Shown here piece after piece: positions 48,770-61,029 of a stretch of 64,000 bases of DNA. The stretch spans positions 933,501 to 997,500 of the forward strand of contig JBBDHG010000052.1 of NCBI GenBank assembly GCA_037951165.1, given 5' to 3'. The notes under the pieces were generated by a model, which searched no databases, had not been told where the DNA came from, and worked only from the letters and a program-made list of their open reading frames with translations. Both the position numbers and the translations under genes were made by a program. How positions within the stretch are numbered: the first letter of the stretch is position 1; every line of letters starts with the position of its first letter. Origin of the DNA: Lophius americanus (Eukaryota > Chordata > Actinopteri > Lophiiformes > Lophiidae).

Positions 48770-49200
48770 TTATCCGGCTCAGAATCACTGTGTCATTGCT
48801 TGACCCTGTTGTCCTTGAGCTTCAACTCAGATTGATGACCAGACATTCTCCTTAATAATTTTCTGTTACTGACAACAATTCATCTTTCCCTCAATTAGGG
48901 GGTCATCCTGGTAATGAAGCAGAAAAGAATCTCCACAACTTAAATGCCACCTCCATGTTTGACCGTTGGTCGAAAGTTTTTGTGCTTGGTTTGCTTTCTG
49001 CAATAATCATTTGAACTTTTATTTTGTGTTTACTTAGGTTTTCAGGGAGCAGTATGAAACCATAGGTGGAAAACAAAGTAAACAAATTGTGCTGATGCCA
49101 AAAGCAGCTGGCATTGAAAGGAAAGTGGCAACATTGTGTTAATGATGCCATCAAGTGGACCCTTATATAGTTCTTGGAGTCAGACATTGAGATTTACTCT
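48770..49200 (-). mobile_element. Tc1-like fragment, family 1, between M2 blocks
   Basis: Antisense blocks CTTGACCCTGTTGTCCTTGAG, TTCTCCTTAATAATTTTCTG, ATGCCACCTCCATGTTTGAC and GAACTTTTATTTTGTGT; C-terminal and middle part of the transposase gene. Confidence 0.65.
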
Positions 49201-49585
49201 CAATATCACTAGATATTAAAGTTCACTATCCAAACAAAATCATGAATCTTAATCTTTTGGCCTTTTCATGTTCCAGTCCTCTGGCTCCAACAGGAGACAC
49301 GTGGTGATGAAATACAGACAGAGAGGAAATATCACTGATGAGACTCTAAAACTCCTCCGTGCTCAGTATTACCTCACCTACACTCTCAAAGTCCTGTCAA
49401 ATCTGCTATTCATCAATTGCGATTACCAGATCTCACCTGATCAGATTAAATATCTCTCTATAACTATAATTATAATTTTGCAGACTGACGGCTGCAGTCT
49501 CTGAATGATTCCAGACTGAGAGAAGCTTCTCGAGGATTTTGAGGCGACTCTTTAGCTGCTATGACCTGCTGCTAACCACATTAAT
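49201..49585. other. Spacer, unassigned
   Basis: A 78-codon plus-strand frame at 49268-49504 (KYRQRGNITDETLKLLRAQY) has no family signature that I can name. Confidence 0.35.
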
Positions 49586-49589
49586 AAAC

Positions 49590-49768
49590 AGACACCAGCT
49601 ACTCAGCGTTCCTTAGCCCATTCCTCCACTTTTGGAATATACCTCCATTTACATGGTGCAGCCACATTCTTAAAATCCATCAAAACTGTATTTAAGATTC
49701 AAATCCGGTGAATGTGAAGACTGATATAAATATTCCAGGGCTTCTTCTGGAACCAAGACATTAGCTGT
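49590..49768 (-). mobile_element. Tc1-like or similar fragment
   Basis: TTAGCCCATTCCTCCACTTT, CATGGTGCAGCCACATTCTT, CATCAAAACTGTATTTAAGA, CAAATCCGGTGAATGTGAAG and TTCCAGGGCTTCTTCTGGAAC look like another antisense transposase region. If it belongs with 48770-49200 the order of the parts is swapped. Confidence 0.45.
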
Positions 49769-49769
49769 T

Positions 49770-50330
49770 GCTGTTAGCTACTGTATCAATGATAGATGTT
49801 AATTGACATTAACTCACTTTAGCTATGATAGATGACAATAGTCAATTTTAGCTGCAATAGCTATGTTTAGCTGACCTTTCACAATGATACATGCCATTCG
49901 CTAGCCTTAAACATTAAAGTTGACATTAGTTAATTGTAGCGGCGATAAATTACATTAACTAACTATAGCGCATTATCTGCTTTTGCTTTGTAGCACTTTG
50001 AGATTGGATCCAAATGTAAAGTGCATTATAAATTAAATGTATTATTATTATTATTATTATAACTATGTCCAACTCAAGGCAAGCAGGCCGCATCATGTAA
50101 TACCTAACAACATGGTGATAAGTGACATTAGCTAACTTTTGTGATGACAGCTAGCATAAGCTAACTTTAGAGATGATAACTGCCTTTAAATAACCTTAGA
50201 GATGATAGCTAGATCTAGAGATGATAGCCGGCATTGGCTAACTTTAGAGATGATAGCTGACATTACTAACTCTACAGACTATAGCTAGCATTAGCTAACT
50301 TTAAAGATGATAGCTGGCCTTAACTACCAT
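49770..50330 (+). repeat. Degenerate minisatellite M2, right block
   Basis: Same unit as 48140-48755 (GAGATGATAGCTGGCATTAG, CTAACTTTAG), with the later copies (50190-50310) more regular. A retroposon tail sits inside at 49988-50062. Confidence 0.85.
49988..50062 (+). mobile_element. LINE/SINE 3' tail inside minisatellite M2
   Basis: TTGTAGCACTTTGAGATTGG, ATCCAAATGTAAAGTGCATT and TATAAATTAAATG(TAT)n. Matches 46198-46275. Confidence 0.75.
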
Positions 50331-50334
50331 CTTT

Positions 50335-53300
50335 CAATGTGGGAAAGGTTCATCCTCCTTCAGACTGATCCATAGACCCAAAAAAAATCATTTTGGTTTT
50401 CACAGAATTGATCCTAAAACGCATCTGCTGGAACAGCTTTCACAACTTTGGGTAAGATGTAGTGTAGGTCTTGGAGCTGAGACACAGTGTACTGATGTAC
50501 ATTTAAAACAGAAAAACTTTGGGACTGCCGCTAAAGTAAGACTAAGTAGGTTGGCTGAAAAGCAGCTGAATTTGGCTCCCAACTCCATATGTCGGCCTAT
50601 TAGCTTTGACATATTTCAGAAATGCCAAGACACATTTTGAAAAGCTTGTTGGATTGGAGTGGGGCTCATAACTACACTCACCTGACTATAATATCTAACA
50701 TTAATATAAATCCAACGCACCTTTGATATTATATTTCCTGCACACTCCGCTCACATGAAAGCTATTACACGTCAGTCATTCACTCTGACACCCGCTACCA
50801 TTGATGTTTTTCATAATCCTCCTCACCCCGACCCCTAGTCTCTGCTCATGTTCGGGGCTTATTTTGGAGGAGGGCTGATGTTCACTTTCGAAATACCCAC
50901 AATGCAAATAATCTAAATTCAGACCAGTTGGTTTGGTTTTCGTAAACTCTGTAATCCAGGATTGGTAAATCTGTAGTACAAACTGTATGAAAAACAATTT
51001 GGGTGGCGAAGTGATCATAAATACATTTCTATTCATCCAAAAAATGAATAAGAGTTTAAAAAAATGTATTTATGGTGTCCAAAAATGCTGGTATTAGCTC
51101 ATAAATATCTACTATGTGTGAGAATTTAACTGTAGGACAACCACAAGGTTGTTAAAATCCCCCCAGAAAAATCCCCTGACTTCTAATTATGGCACAAAGA
51201 CTTAATCTCTAGTTATTCTAAGATTTTATGAGGTTCCTTTTTCCTCACTCCATGTTATTTTTATATTTGTTTTGCTCTTTATATTTAATGCTTTTCAGTG
51301 AAAATTCCTGTTGAAAACATTTCAGTCTTATATTGTTTTGGACTTTTTCATCAGTAAAATGTCTGCACAGCATGTCACATTTAAGGTGTCCTTAAAATAA
51401 ATAGTACTTTAATTATTTGTTTGTTTGTTTTTCTCATTCTTATTATAAATAGTGTTAAAGGTAGTGATAGTTAATACATGATACAACAATATATAATGAT
51501 AATACATGAAATAGTAGCATAGTAATTCCATAGATAACATAAACATTTGATTATTAACTAATCAAATATTAATGATATACTGAAATAATATCAATATATG
51601 CATATAATATACAACAACTATATAATTAGTTGTTTATGAGTATAATAGTTTTTCCATAATATTGCAATAAAGTTGTATCTGTTTCTAATTTAATTTATGA
51701 GATTGTGGAAACAAATACAATACGAACAACATAATATATAAAATAGAAGAAGGGAAATATATATATGTAAATATGAGCCAAGCGCTGATATAATATAATA
51801 ATAAGTTATGTATTATAAGTAGATAAGAATAAAATTTGTTATATATATCAAAACTAATATTATAATTTAAGGTAAATATATACACATATGTCTCTTATAT
51901 AATATAAATTAATATCATAATTAATGGTATAGTTATTACCATAGTGGTAATAATTTAATTAGTTCTTGTTATTTTCTTATATGTGAGAAGAAGAAAATAA
52001 TTCAACCCCATATTTATAAAATGCTTAAACTTCCCATAGGATATTAAGTCACCTCTCCTGTTAACTAAAAGTTCTTGCCTCTGGAAATCTTCATCTTAGA
52101 CAAATCATAGCCACTGAATGAGCCTTAATCCAGCTTGTACACAGACATGACTGCTGTACTTAGATGTTGTGTGAAGAAACTTTTATGAAAAAATATTGAA
52201 TTCTTTTTGAGGTATTCTATTAAAAGGGTGACTCCCAGAACCCACCCTGTTTCCCTATCCTTACTTCATACGTGATGTGGAAAATACGTAATTGTGATGA
52301 AACTTCAACTTTTATCTCATAGTTCAGAAAGAGCGGTTACAGATAATAAAGGAATGAATGTATGAAGAATCCCTCATATTTCCAGATAGTGGTGATACAT
52401 CATGAATCCATCAGAATGTTCATTTAAATCATAAACCTGCAGGATCTGCTGTGCTCATCGGCAGTAAATGAGGAACATCGCACAATGTCAGGAGAGTTGT
52501 TATCTCTCCATTTGGAGTAAGTAATCATTGGCAGGGAGTCGAGGAGCCACTACAGTCTGGGCAACTCTCTGTTTGGATCCTGACATCTACGGTCTGATTT
52601 GAAAAACAAGGCAAATAAATGAATGGTTAAGAGCGAGGAGAGTCCGGTTGTGTTCTACCCTCACTCCCCTGCCACACATGACATCATGGAAAACTTTGAA
52701 GTGCAGAAGAAGCCCGGTGTTGCTCTCAGTGTTCTGAGTCCCCCGGGATACATGGGTCTAAAAATACCGACTTAAATCACAAGATTCCTCGGATACTTTC
52801 ACCTTCAGCCCAGTGATGCGAGTGGTATCTAAGCCGGGCTGATTTGGGTTTTGAAGCTGAAGATATTTCAGAATGGATTAATCATCAGATGGATTCAATT
52901 AAATGTTTCTGTCTTGGCAAATATGCTTGACTTACCCTTACCATATGCTGGCTCCAATAATACTTAGATAATAAAACAAGGTTGATCCTGACAGCCTCCA
53001 TCAATCATTTCCATCATTATTATTCCAGAAATGGTCAATACCCAAGATAAAAAACAGTCCCTATGTAGAAGAGCGCCGTGGATAATAGCTGACACATTCT
53101 GGGGTGAACATGAAGTCATTCTTACCTGCTAAACTTTATTCCTTAGAGGTTCCAGTGGAAAATTGTTGATGATATTATGACTTTTAGTGACTAAATGCAA
53201 ATCAGATGGCAGTAAATGTCTCAACACAGTATAGATAAATGATAAATTGCAATATTTTTAACCCTATGTAGCGGAAAGGAACAATTAGGCTTATCAATAT

Positions 53301-53365
53301 AACAGCTATAACTGTATACATGACTTTAGATTTTAGGTTCGGGATTCACCGGGGGCCCCTCAACA
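50335..53365. other. Intron, AT-rich, no gene
   Basis: 51440-51960 is extremely AT-rich (ATAATATA words). 52380-52860 is more balanced and may be single copy. No frame supported. Confidence 0.45.
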
Positions 53366-53369
53366 CAAT

Positions 53370-54130
53370 ATTAATACATTACTTACGTAACGATGCAAAA
53401 TTATCATGTTACTTAAGTCATGAAGCGATATTATCGACTTAACTGGAGTTGACTCTACCTTAGACTCTGTCTATATGATATATTACGATACTAAAGTCAA
53501 AACATAATATTATCACAATACGAAAGTCACATTGTGATATTAACACAACACAATATTAGGACATTATTTTTTCACAATACAATATTATGATAGTTACATC
53601 ATAATACAATATTATCACATAATAATACAATATTATCACATAACTTAAGTCTCATATTAAAGTTTAATATTAGCATGATTATTAAGTAATGATATTGTCA
53701 CAGAACAATGTTATCATGAGAGTTAAGTCACAATATGATATTTGCCTGAAAAGATATTATACGGATACTTAAGTCATAACATTTTATCATAATACAATGT
53801 GACGTTACTAAAGTCACAAGACATTATCACATTACCTTAGTCACTTTATGATATTCTGAGGATACTTAAATTACGATATTACAACGTTACTAAAGTAATA
53901 ATATGATATTATACCAGTACCTGTGTCGCAATGTGATTTTATCACAATATTATAGTAACATACAGTACTTAAGTTACGATACAATAATATCCTGACACAT
54001 TATTATCCTCATTCTCAAGTAACGATAAGTTATAATCACATACTTAAGTCACAATAAGATATTATTGTGAAACTGTGTGAGTTACATTGAAATATTATCA
54101 GGATATGTAATTTATGGTACAATATCATGA
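53370..54130. repeat. AT-rich degenerate satellite
   Basis: Recurring ACTTAAGTCACAATA, ATATTATCACA and ATACTTAAGTCAT words at irregular spacing of about 30-40 bp, roughly 20 copies. Old, drifted tandem array. Confidence 0.75.
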
Positions 54131-54579
54131 AAATGCTTGTAAAGCTCATTATATAAACAGAAAATATAGCATAAAAGAGTATGTTATTGAATGTATAAAG
54201 TCTCAATGTGTACAAAATACAGGAAGTAAAGGAGATTAAAAAAGAAAAAAAAGTTGTAGCTGAAGTTGTTCTAACATTATTATGTTATTCACTAAATAAG
54301 AAAGCAGTTTCTTTCATCCAGACCGTATTGGTGTGCTTGGATCAGATTCTGTCCAGAAAGGCCGGACATCTCTAGACTGATAGACATAGACTGGTTATTA
54401 AAGCGTTTGCCCACAGAAGAAGTAAGAGATCCGTCATGCATGATGTAGACTGAGAACCCGGAGCGTCAGAAGAAAAATCCCATTAACAGATCTCGTCCAA
54501 TCATGTGAGAGCCAGGGGTGGTCTCTGTTTGATCGTGATACACAAATAAACATTTACTTTTCTGGAAAATAAAGTGTTA

Positions 54580-54900
54580 TATAAAGTTAATTCTAATTCT
54601 GTAAGAAAAGTTAAAGGCCCTAATACAGGAATAACTTCATCATTATATAAAAAAAGAAAAAATATTTTGCAAGAATAAAGTCCTGATTTAAAAATGTATA
54701 ATACCACAACAATCAAGCCATAATATCAAGAAAAAATTCAAATTACAAGAATTAGTTTTTAATTATATTATCACAAGAATACTGACATAATTGTACAAAA
54801 AAAAAAGTATTTAAAAAAAAAGTAGAACGTTGCATTTTTTCAAGATACAAAGTCATGATAGTACGAGAATTTTAGTGAAGTCGTTACTTTATTCTACACA
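54580..54900. repeat. A-rich dispersed repeat (ACGAGAATAAAGTC type)
   Basis: GCAAGAATAAAGTCCTGATT, AAATTACAAGAATTAG, ATCACAAGAATACTGACATA and TACGAGAATTTTAGTGAAGTC resemble a tandemly built teleost repeat of the form ACGAGAATAAAGTCGTAAT. Confidence 0.5.
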
Positions 54901-54904
54901 TTAG

Positions 54905-55870
54905 AGGGTAAATATCAAAGGAGCGTTTATGGAGTCAAAATGAGGAAGTTGGACTATCAGGTCATACTATGATTTAGCTTTGATTTATTTGATACATAAA
55001 TACATACGGAATGTTTTGTCTCATCAACATTACATTATCATAAGTATCAGGACTTTGAAAAGATGAAACTGGTACTATTCCCAAAAAAAGTAGCGAAAAA
55101 AGAGATGGCTGCTACTCGGATTGGTCTTCAAAATTTCCAGGAGGAGAAAATGGTATGTCTGACAGCATTTATTATCATTGTAATTTTTCTTTTTCATTCT
55201 CATAATCTGTGACCTCTTTTTACTGTTTGTGACCCTTGGACATTTGACAGAGGGCTCCATGTATTCATATATTTAAAGTGACAAGAAATGAAAAAAACTG
55301 TTTCATGACCTCTTCCATGACGGAGACAAGACACCACATCAGCATGACTAAAACATGGTTTCGTTTTTATCCATTTATGAGTTTGACTCCCATACACTAT
55401 GTTAATTGGACGGCTGTGTCCTCTGCTGCAACGGCTGAGGTGAGATCACCACCACCAACCTGTTTCTCATTTAGGATCTGGAGCATTATTATGTGAGATG
55501 GAACCATAAAAATGGCGAAACCACAGGAATCTCTGGTTGAGGCCTACAGCGGCAAGTGATGTGCTAACCGGTGGTCTGACCTAGGTACAGTTCTGGTAGA
55601 TGGTTCTTTATGAAGTTTACCTGAGGATAACTGGAGCGCAGAGTCCAACAGTTTTATCTGGTAAAGCCATTAATTATAGATCTTGAAACCATCTTAACAC
55701 TATTGTCAAAGTTTAAATTGGAAAGAGGCCTGGCTCGCTGGCTTAGAGCAGTGGCGTGGTTTTGATGTAAATAATGACATCAGCGGATGTTGTATAAAAA
55801 AACAGGAGGATATGGGAAAATAGGATTAATACTAAAGGACTTTTGATGCCAGGCAGCGGCTAATCAGTAC
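54905..55870. other. Intron next to the start exon, unassigned
   Basis: No repeat recognised. Frames at 55278-55496 show no domain. Confidence 0.4.
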
Positions 55871-55874
55871 TCAC

Positions 55875-56022
55875 CATTCCGTTGCTCTGAGTGCTGCTTC
55901 TTCTTCAGTGTCATAAGCAGCCCAGCGCCTTCATGGTCCCGTCTAGCCCTCTCCATGTATCCAGGACAGCGCCCCTCCTCCGGACCGTTGACCACGGCCT
56001 CAGAGCATTTCGCAGCATCCAT
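55875..56022 (-). CDS. mrtfb: First coding exon of the same MRTF gene (N-terminus)
   Basis: Seen: ATG at 56022 in a strong context (GGCACCATGG), with an in-frame TGA three codons upstream. It reads 49 codons plus one base and then a GTGAGT donor. The peptide starts MDAAKCSEAVVNG, contains GLLMTLKKKQHSEQRN, is hydrophilic and has no signal peptide or membrane segment. The final G joins the TC of the exon at 2434 to make Val, giving EQRNVLQLRLQ. Known: mammalian MRTFs have ERKNVLQL at this junction. Inference: this is the start exon of one isoform, spliced over about 53.4 kb to the RPEL1 exon. No other exon was found between them, but alternative start exons are usual in this family and could be missed. 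I do not recognise the first 45 residues themselves, so the link rests on phase, donor, orientation and the EQRNV junction. Confidence 0.72.
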
Positions 56023-56064
56023 GGTGCCTCACTCCCCGGTTAATGACATCTCACCTCAGCTCCC
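56023..56064 (-). other. 5' untranslated part of the start exon, with possible acceptor
   Basis: Minus-strand sequence just upstream of the ATG. A candidate acceptor follows a short pyrimidine run (CTCCTTCTCTCTGAAAG), which would begin the exon at 56064. If this is right, a non-coding exon and the promoter lie further upstream. If not, transcription may start here or a little upstream. No TATA box at a convincing distance was seen. Confidence 0.35.
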
Positions 56065-56065
56065 C

Positions 56066-56730
56066 TTTCAGAGAGAAGGAGACATAATGAGGGACTCTTA
56101 CTCCCGCCTGAGTCAGCCGTTGAACATTAATTGAGTTTGAACAACCATGAAAGACACAGCAAACACTCATTTGATTGTTTGCATTTGAAAAATCCTCTGT
56201 GGTGCCGGGAGCTGGAGGACAGCCATGTTAGTGTTACTGCGGAACACGAGTTCCAGATTTTGTATTGTTTCTGTTCCGAGGTCCATCTAGGCCCAGGCAG
56301 ACGGCAGGGCGCGTCTGTTTGTTTACAGAGCTTTAAGCCCACTTTCAGCCGTGCAGATGCCTCTTAGCCACTATCCTACGCAGCTGCCAACTTATCAATT
56401 TACACAATTTACAAAGAGCAGACTTTCCTACCTTCTGAACAAACATTAAACACATCTTACTCAGTGGAATCAGTAGCTTAGAGAACCCCCACAAGGTGTC
56501 GATGTGAAAAATGAAGCTCTTACTCAATCCCAGACAAGCCTTCTGTGCAGCCTGTCTACGCTCTGCACACTACATCATCGCCTGAGGCCTGCACCCCAGG
56601 GCACCACAAACATATCTCTGTTTTCTTTAATAAGCTCTATTTGGAGAACATACACCTCCCGGACCATAAAACTGTATATACATTTATGTGACATGAAACA
56701 AAGCATGCTTTTAAATTAAAAACCGATGCA
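56066..56730. promoter_or_regulatory. Upstream flank of the start exon
   Basis: 56100-56380 has moderate GC and no repeat, so it may hold promoter or 5' non-coding exon sequence of the MRTF gene. No TATA box or initiator can be placed with confidence. Marked as a candidate region only. Confidence 0.3.
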
Positions 56731-56734
56731 ATTA

Positions 56735-57095
56735 GTGATAACATTATAACCACATGCTTAATATTGTGCATTGTCATATCAGTCACCAAAAACTGAGCAA
56801 CAAATCCTTTAAAACTTCGAAGTTGCGATCCATGGACCCGACTTGTTGTCACGAACATCCCACAGATGCCGGATTGGATTGAGATGTGGGGAATTTGGAG
56901 GCCAAATCACCACCTTGAACTAGTCGCTGTTCCTCAAACCAGTCCTGAACCATTTTCACAGTGTGGAGCACTATCTATTAGCATTATCCAGCTAACTAAA
57001 CCAGTAGGTAATACTTGAAGGGGGTACTTGGTCTGCAGAAATGTTAAGGTAGGTGGAAGGTGTCAAAGTAACATCCACATGATGGAAGGAAGCAA
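56735..57095 (-). mobile_element. Tc1-like fragment, family 2
   Basis: Antisense blocks CATCCCACAGATGCCGGATT, GAGATGTGGGGAATTTGGAG, CCTCAAACCAGTCCTGAACC, CTTGGTCTGCAGAAATGTTA and GTGTCAAAGTAACATCCACA: C-terminal half of the transposase gene including the SPDLNPIE-like region. Bases near 56740 (GATAACATTATAACCACATG) are the terminal repeat. Confidence 0.85.
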
Positions 57096-57099
57096 GGGT

Positions 57100-59300
57100 C
57101 AGAGGTCATAACGGTCGCTCGGACCTTGCCCCATACGCAGCTAGGTGTAATGTCACTTTGTGTTACATCCGTGTTGTTGTATGGTTGTCACATCTCTGAT
57201 GTATTCTAACTTACAATGTGATTCGGTAAGAGAAAAAACACTTCCTGTGGGGCTAAAACCCATCTAGGTACCCTTAACAATCAGTTGCTCTGATTTAACT
57301 GATCGACCAGAGGCAATTGCTGGGTACAATCTGGAAGCTAGCAAAATTGAACATGGCAACATCCTTCCTGGTTCACGCCTGCTGTGGTGCAGCAGCCACA
57401 ATCAAGGTCAGACAAACACTTCTGCCTTTTTTTTTTTTTTATCTGTCTGCATGTATACTTTTGGTTTGTTCCAAGATTGGTATAACTAACTAATACAATA
57501 CATGCAGTTTGATCTTGCAACAAATATACAGTAAGTATTTTTTATGTGTGTGTGAGTGTGTACATGGGACCTCTATGAAAGACTAACCTATTACGTATTA
57601 TTTAGAACTCACACTTATTTCTCAAAGACCAAGCAAAACAAACAAGGACAAAAACACAGGCAGTAACAACAAGCGCTGTAGAAGTTTATTTTCCATGCAT
57701 CCCTAGGCATCCTAGAGCCTTAAGAATCCCAAGAGACGAACAGAGAGCGGTGACGTTGACCTCAAATACTGTCTCAGCAGCCCATACTGACACCAATCAA
57801 CACTAAAGCTTGGGTCATAGGAGATACTGGTGTTGGGCCAGAAGGATGCAGCAAGATCCCCACAAGTGAACAGGGTCCCCTCCGGACCAGAAAGCCTAGC
57901 CCTACCCAACCCGCGAGAACACCTGGGGTACAGCGCTAACAGTGCAGAGGGGCACAGGATGTACCCTGACTAACGCTGCCAGAGTACACCGGACCACGGG
58001 GTAGAAGGTGCCCTAAGAGAGATTCCCCACCACCACAACCCACAATAGCAAATCTAGAATTGATAACCCATTCTTAGCCAGCTTGTCATCTTTAGGTGGT
58101 GTCCTTTTGGCTGTGTCAAAGTAAAGGCTCAAATCTAATAGTGATTGTGCTTTCGCAATCAGTCATTGGTTTGGGGTGTCATGCTGTGACTCTGACCATC
58201 ACACACATCGAAAAATTACTTAGAATAAACCCTTTTACTAACCATTGGGTCGGTCCTGAACTCAACAAGGTACAGTTTTTTTGCCCATCGTGAAGGCCAG
58301 CCTCAGATACAGGAAGACATTTATGCACATGTAATAGGGGCATGGAAGTTAAAAGAGACACATGGTTCACTGAAAGTTGCACAAGCCACGATTCAATGTT
58401 CAAATTTGAAGTGGTTAAGAAACATTGCCACTATAGCAAGCCAATGTATTTTTCAGAGCAAGACTTATTGAGGTATCTGAGATGCCTCTCAGCCCATAAA
58501 CGTCGACTGAAGGGAATTTTCTTCCTTGCCTCTTCTCCTCCGAGCCAGATAGCCAAAACGTCAAAGCAGAAATCTGAATCTGGTGTCTCATGATGAATGA
58601 TAGACTGATCCTCCTTATGGGGCTGATTCCATTGGCCAAAGCGGCTCAGAGTTTTCAGTCCACCAAAGAAATCTGGCAACATTATGTTGGACAAACGCAG
58701 CCCAGACGCAGCAGGCTACGTGGGTATCTGCCCACACTCGTAATGTCTGCTTCAATTAACTGCCAAGTTGATTGTTAACCGAAATCTTGGATTCCAAAGA
58801 AATCTATGGGTTCTCCAAGTTTCTAATCCTTGTATAATGAAATCTACAAAATCTATAATGATGAGCACATTTAGAAACAAAGAACTGTGTTGCCAAAGCT
58901 CTTCAACATGGTTGCCAAGGGGTGTGTTATCACCTGAAAGCCCCTGGAAGTTCTCTGGGGTTTGACTCACCTCTTCTAGGAAGCATCATGGAAGGCACTG
59001 TATCCACTCAGGCAATATCTTGACACATAGATTAGATGTCGTGGGGATGAAGGAACAAAGTGGTCGCATGCTGTACTGTATGCAATAATCAGCCGGGGCA
59101 AACAATAACAAACCCATGAAGTCATCCTCAGAAACACGACAACAGCTACAGTAAATCAGCTAAAAGGCTTGCGGAGACTGGGGCTCCTCAGTGGTGTGTT
59201 GGGGGGGGGCTTTTTAATGAGGCCTTAACTGATGGGCTTGTCTTAAAAGTCAACCTAGAGCCCACCCAGACACAGACAAGGCCCTATTTTACCCCAGTAA
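57100..59300. other. Unassigned; GC-richer part at 57660-58060
   Basis: Overlapping frames on both strands at 58096-58970 have no domain I recognise and could be an old retroposed or viral-type fragment; nothing supports a specific call. Short poly-T at 57427-57440. Confidence 0.35.
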
Positions 59301-59305
59301 CAAAG

Positions 59306-59333
59306 CCCCCCCCCCCCCCCCCCCCCCCCCCCC
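59306..59333. repeat. Poly-C run, 28 C
   Basis: An uninterrupted C homopolymer, with a G9 run about 100 bp earlier (59201-59209). Length may be affected by sequencing. Confidence 0.85.
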
Positions 59334-59339
59334 AGGAAT

Positions 59340-61017
59340 AGCTGCAAACATCACCTCAAAGACAGAGAGGGAACTAGAATGTGGCACTAATGCTGCATGA
59401 TGTTTCATATTATTCAAACCACGATGCGTTATCAGATGATCTGCTGGTTTATGGCACAAGATTGAGTCAAGGAAAATTTACTGAGATGCTTGAAGAGTAA
59501 AGTGTGGATTGAATAAAAAGGAAAAGGAAAACAAAGTTGTCTTCAAAAGAACCAGGTTATAGTCTGATGCTATCTGAGGCGACGTTGAGTGAATGGTATC
59601 TCCGTGTCAACACAATGAGATCCAGGACACGTGGCACTTGGAGCCCCATCAAGATGAGCAGATAGGATTCTCCTCAGTTGTCCTCAAATTGATTGCCTCG
59701 GCTTGTTCTATTATCTGCCCTACTCTCTAATGACTCACGGATTAAGGAGTGACTAGTGAGCTAAACAGTCGCTTGCCTCGCAATATTTAAGACCACTCTT
59801 TTATCTTCTGCATGGTCGGATGTTAATCTTTATTACCCTTTAGTGTCTAAGTTATTGGTTGCAGAACTTGCTCGTGTGATGTCACACTTAAGGTTCAGTC
59901 TCATTTATGCGTCATGTTAAAGATAGTTATGGATGGAGCCTTCAGTCCAGCCGAGGAGATGTACAGAGCAATACCAAAGGAAATCATTAGTGGCAGTGTT
60001 GCCATTATTTAAGCAAGACACAACAAATGTCTATGGGCACAACTAGGAAGAAAAAAGAGAAGTGAATAAGAAAAACCTCTATCTGACCACAAGTAGAATT
60101 ATAACAACCTCAAACACCACTACCCAGTTGTAGCTACCTCTGCCTTTTCTACTCTTTATCAGCACCCTGCCCCACTGTAACTTATTTTTTCTGTTGTCAA
60201 AACCTCCGACTCTTCACTGTAAGCTTTTGACTTTATTGATTCAAGTATAAAATGAAATACGGAAGTATGTGGGCGCAGGCAAAAACCCTGTTTGAAGATG
60301 ACGTACGTATTACATAGGTTCATAGATGGGTCTAAATGAGCCTTGAGGGTTAATCTTTTACTCTAACTCAATGAAAAACTCATGGGTATTGTAGTAGCAC
60401 AAGTCATCTGCCATGCTAAAATGTGATAATTCAAGAAATTATCGATAAGTTGTCCTTGACATGCTTACATTATCCTAGGTTTAAATATCAAGAAATAGTT
60501 AAAGAAAAATAAAGGGTTAAAATAACTGTAAGCACTTACATAATAAACATTTTCCAATAACACATTGTTTTCAATGTGTTCAATAAAAATATGTCCATTT
60601 CCACATGTCAGTACAACATTTGTATGGTGAGCCTCCCACGACTGTGTGCCACGGTTAGGAAATAATACATTATGACCCATTAGTCAGATTTATGGTCTGA
60701 CAAACAGTTGGTCCATATATAGCAGACTTTATTCAAGGTAAGCCTACTATAGCCTGTATGTTTGGCTCAAATTGTTGTTAATCCCATTGGCAGTCTATCG
60801 GAATTGTTTGCCATTCCTTAACACCCACTATGCTAGCAAACTGGCTTCATCATGTATATCCCCTTAATGCACTTACAAAGAATCTTTTTTTCTTAAACGT
60901 ATTAATTTAATATCTTAGACACTAAATTGACCATTAATTGACAAAATTGTTGACAAACATGTTTTTAAACAATAAAAAAAAAAAAAATTATGAAATGATG
61001 AAATTTTGTATTAGATG
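59340..61017. other. Upstream sequence, nothing assigned
   Basis: AT-rich, no supported frame; a poly-A run lies at 60973-60987. Confidence 0.4.
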
Positions 61018-61029
61018 GCAAATAGTCAT

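Larger units (their letters stand above)
2435..55874 (-). other. mrtfb: Large first coding intron (about 53.4 kb) of the MRTF gene
   Basis: The interval between the two phase-1-compatible exons. The donor at 55869-55874 is GTGAGT and the acceptor ends in CAG at 2435. Apart from the repeats listed separately it holds AT-rich single-copy sequence. It depends on the exon pairing being right. Long 5' introns that carry enhancers are usual in developmental transcription factors. Confidence 0.65.

Noticed and set aside
49268..49504. 78-codon frame between Tc1 pieces as a captured exon
   Set aside because: Not recognisable; flanks lack clear splice sites.
58342..58970. Overlapping frames as a retroviral or host gene remnant
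   Set aside because: No motif could be identified on either strand, so no family is named.
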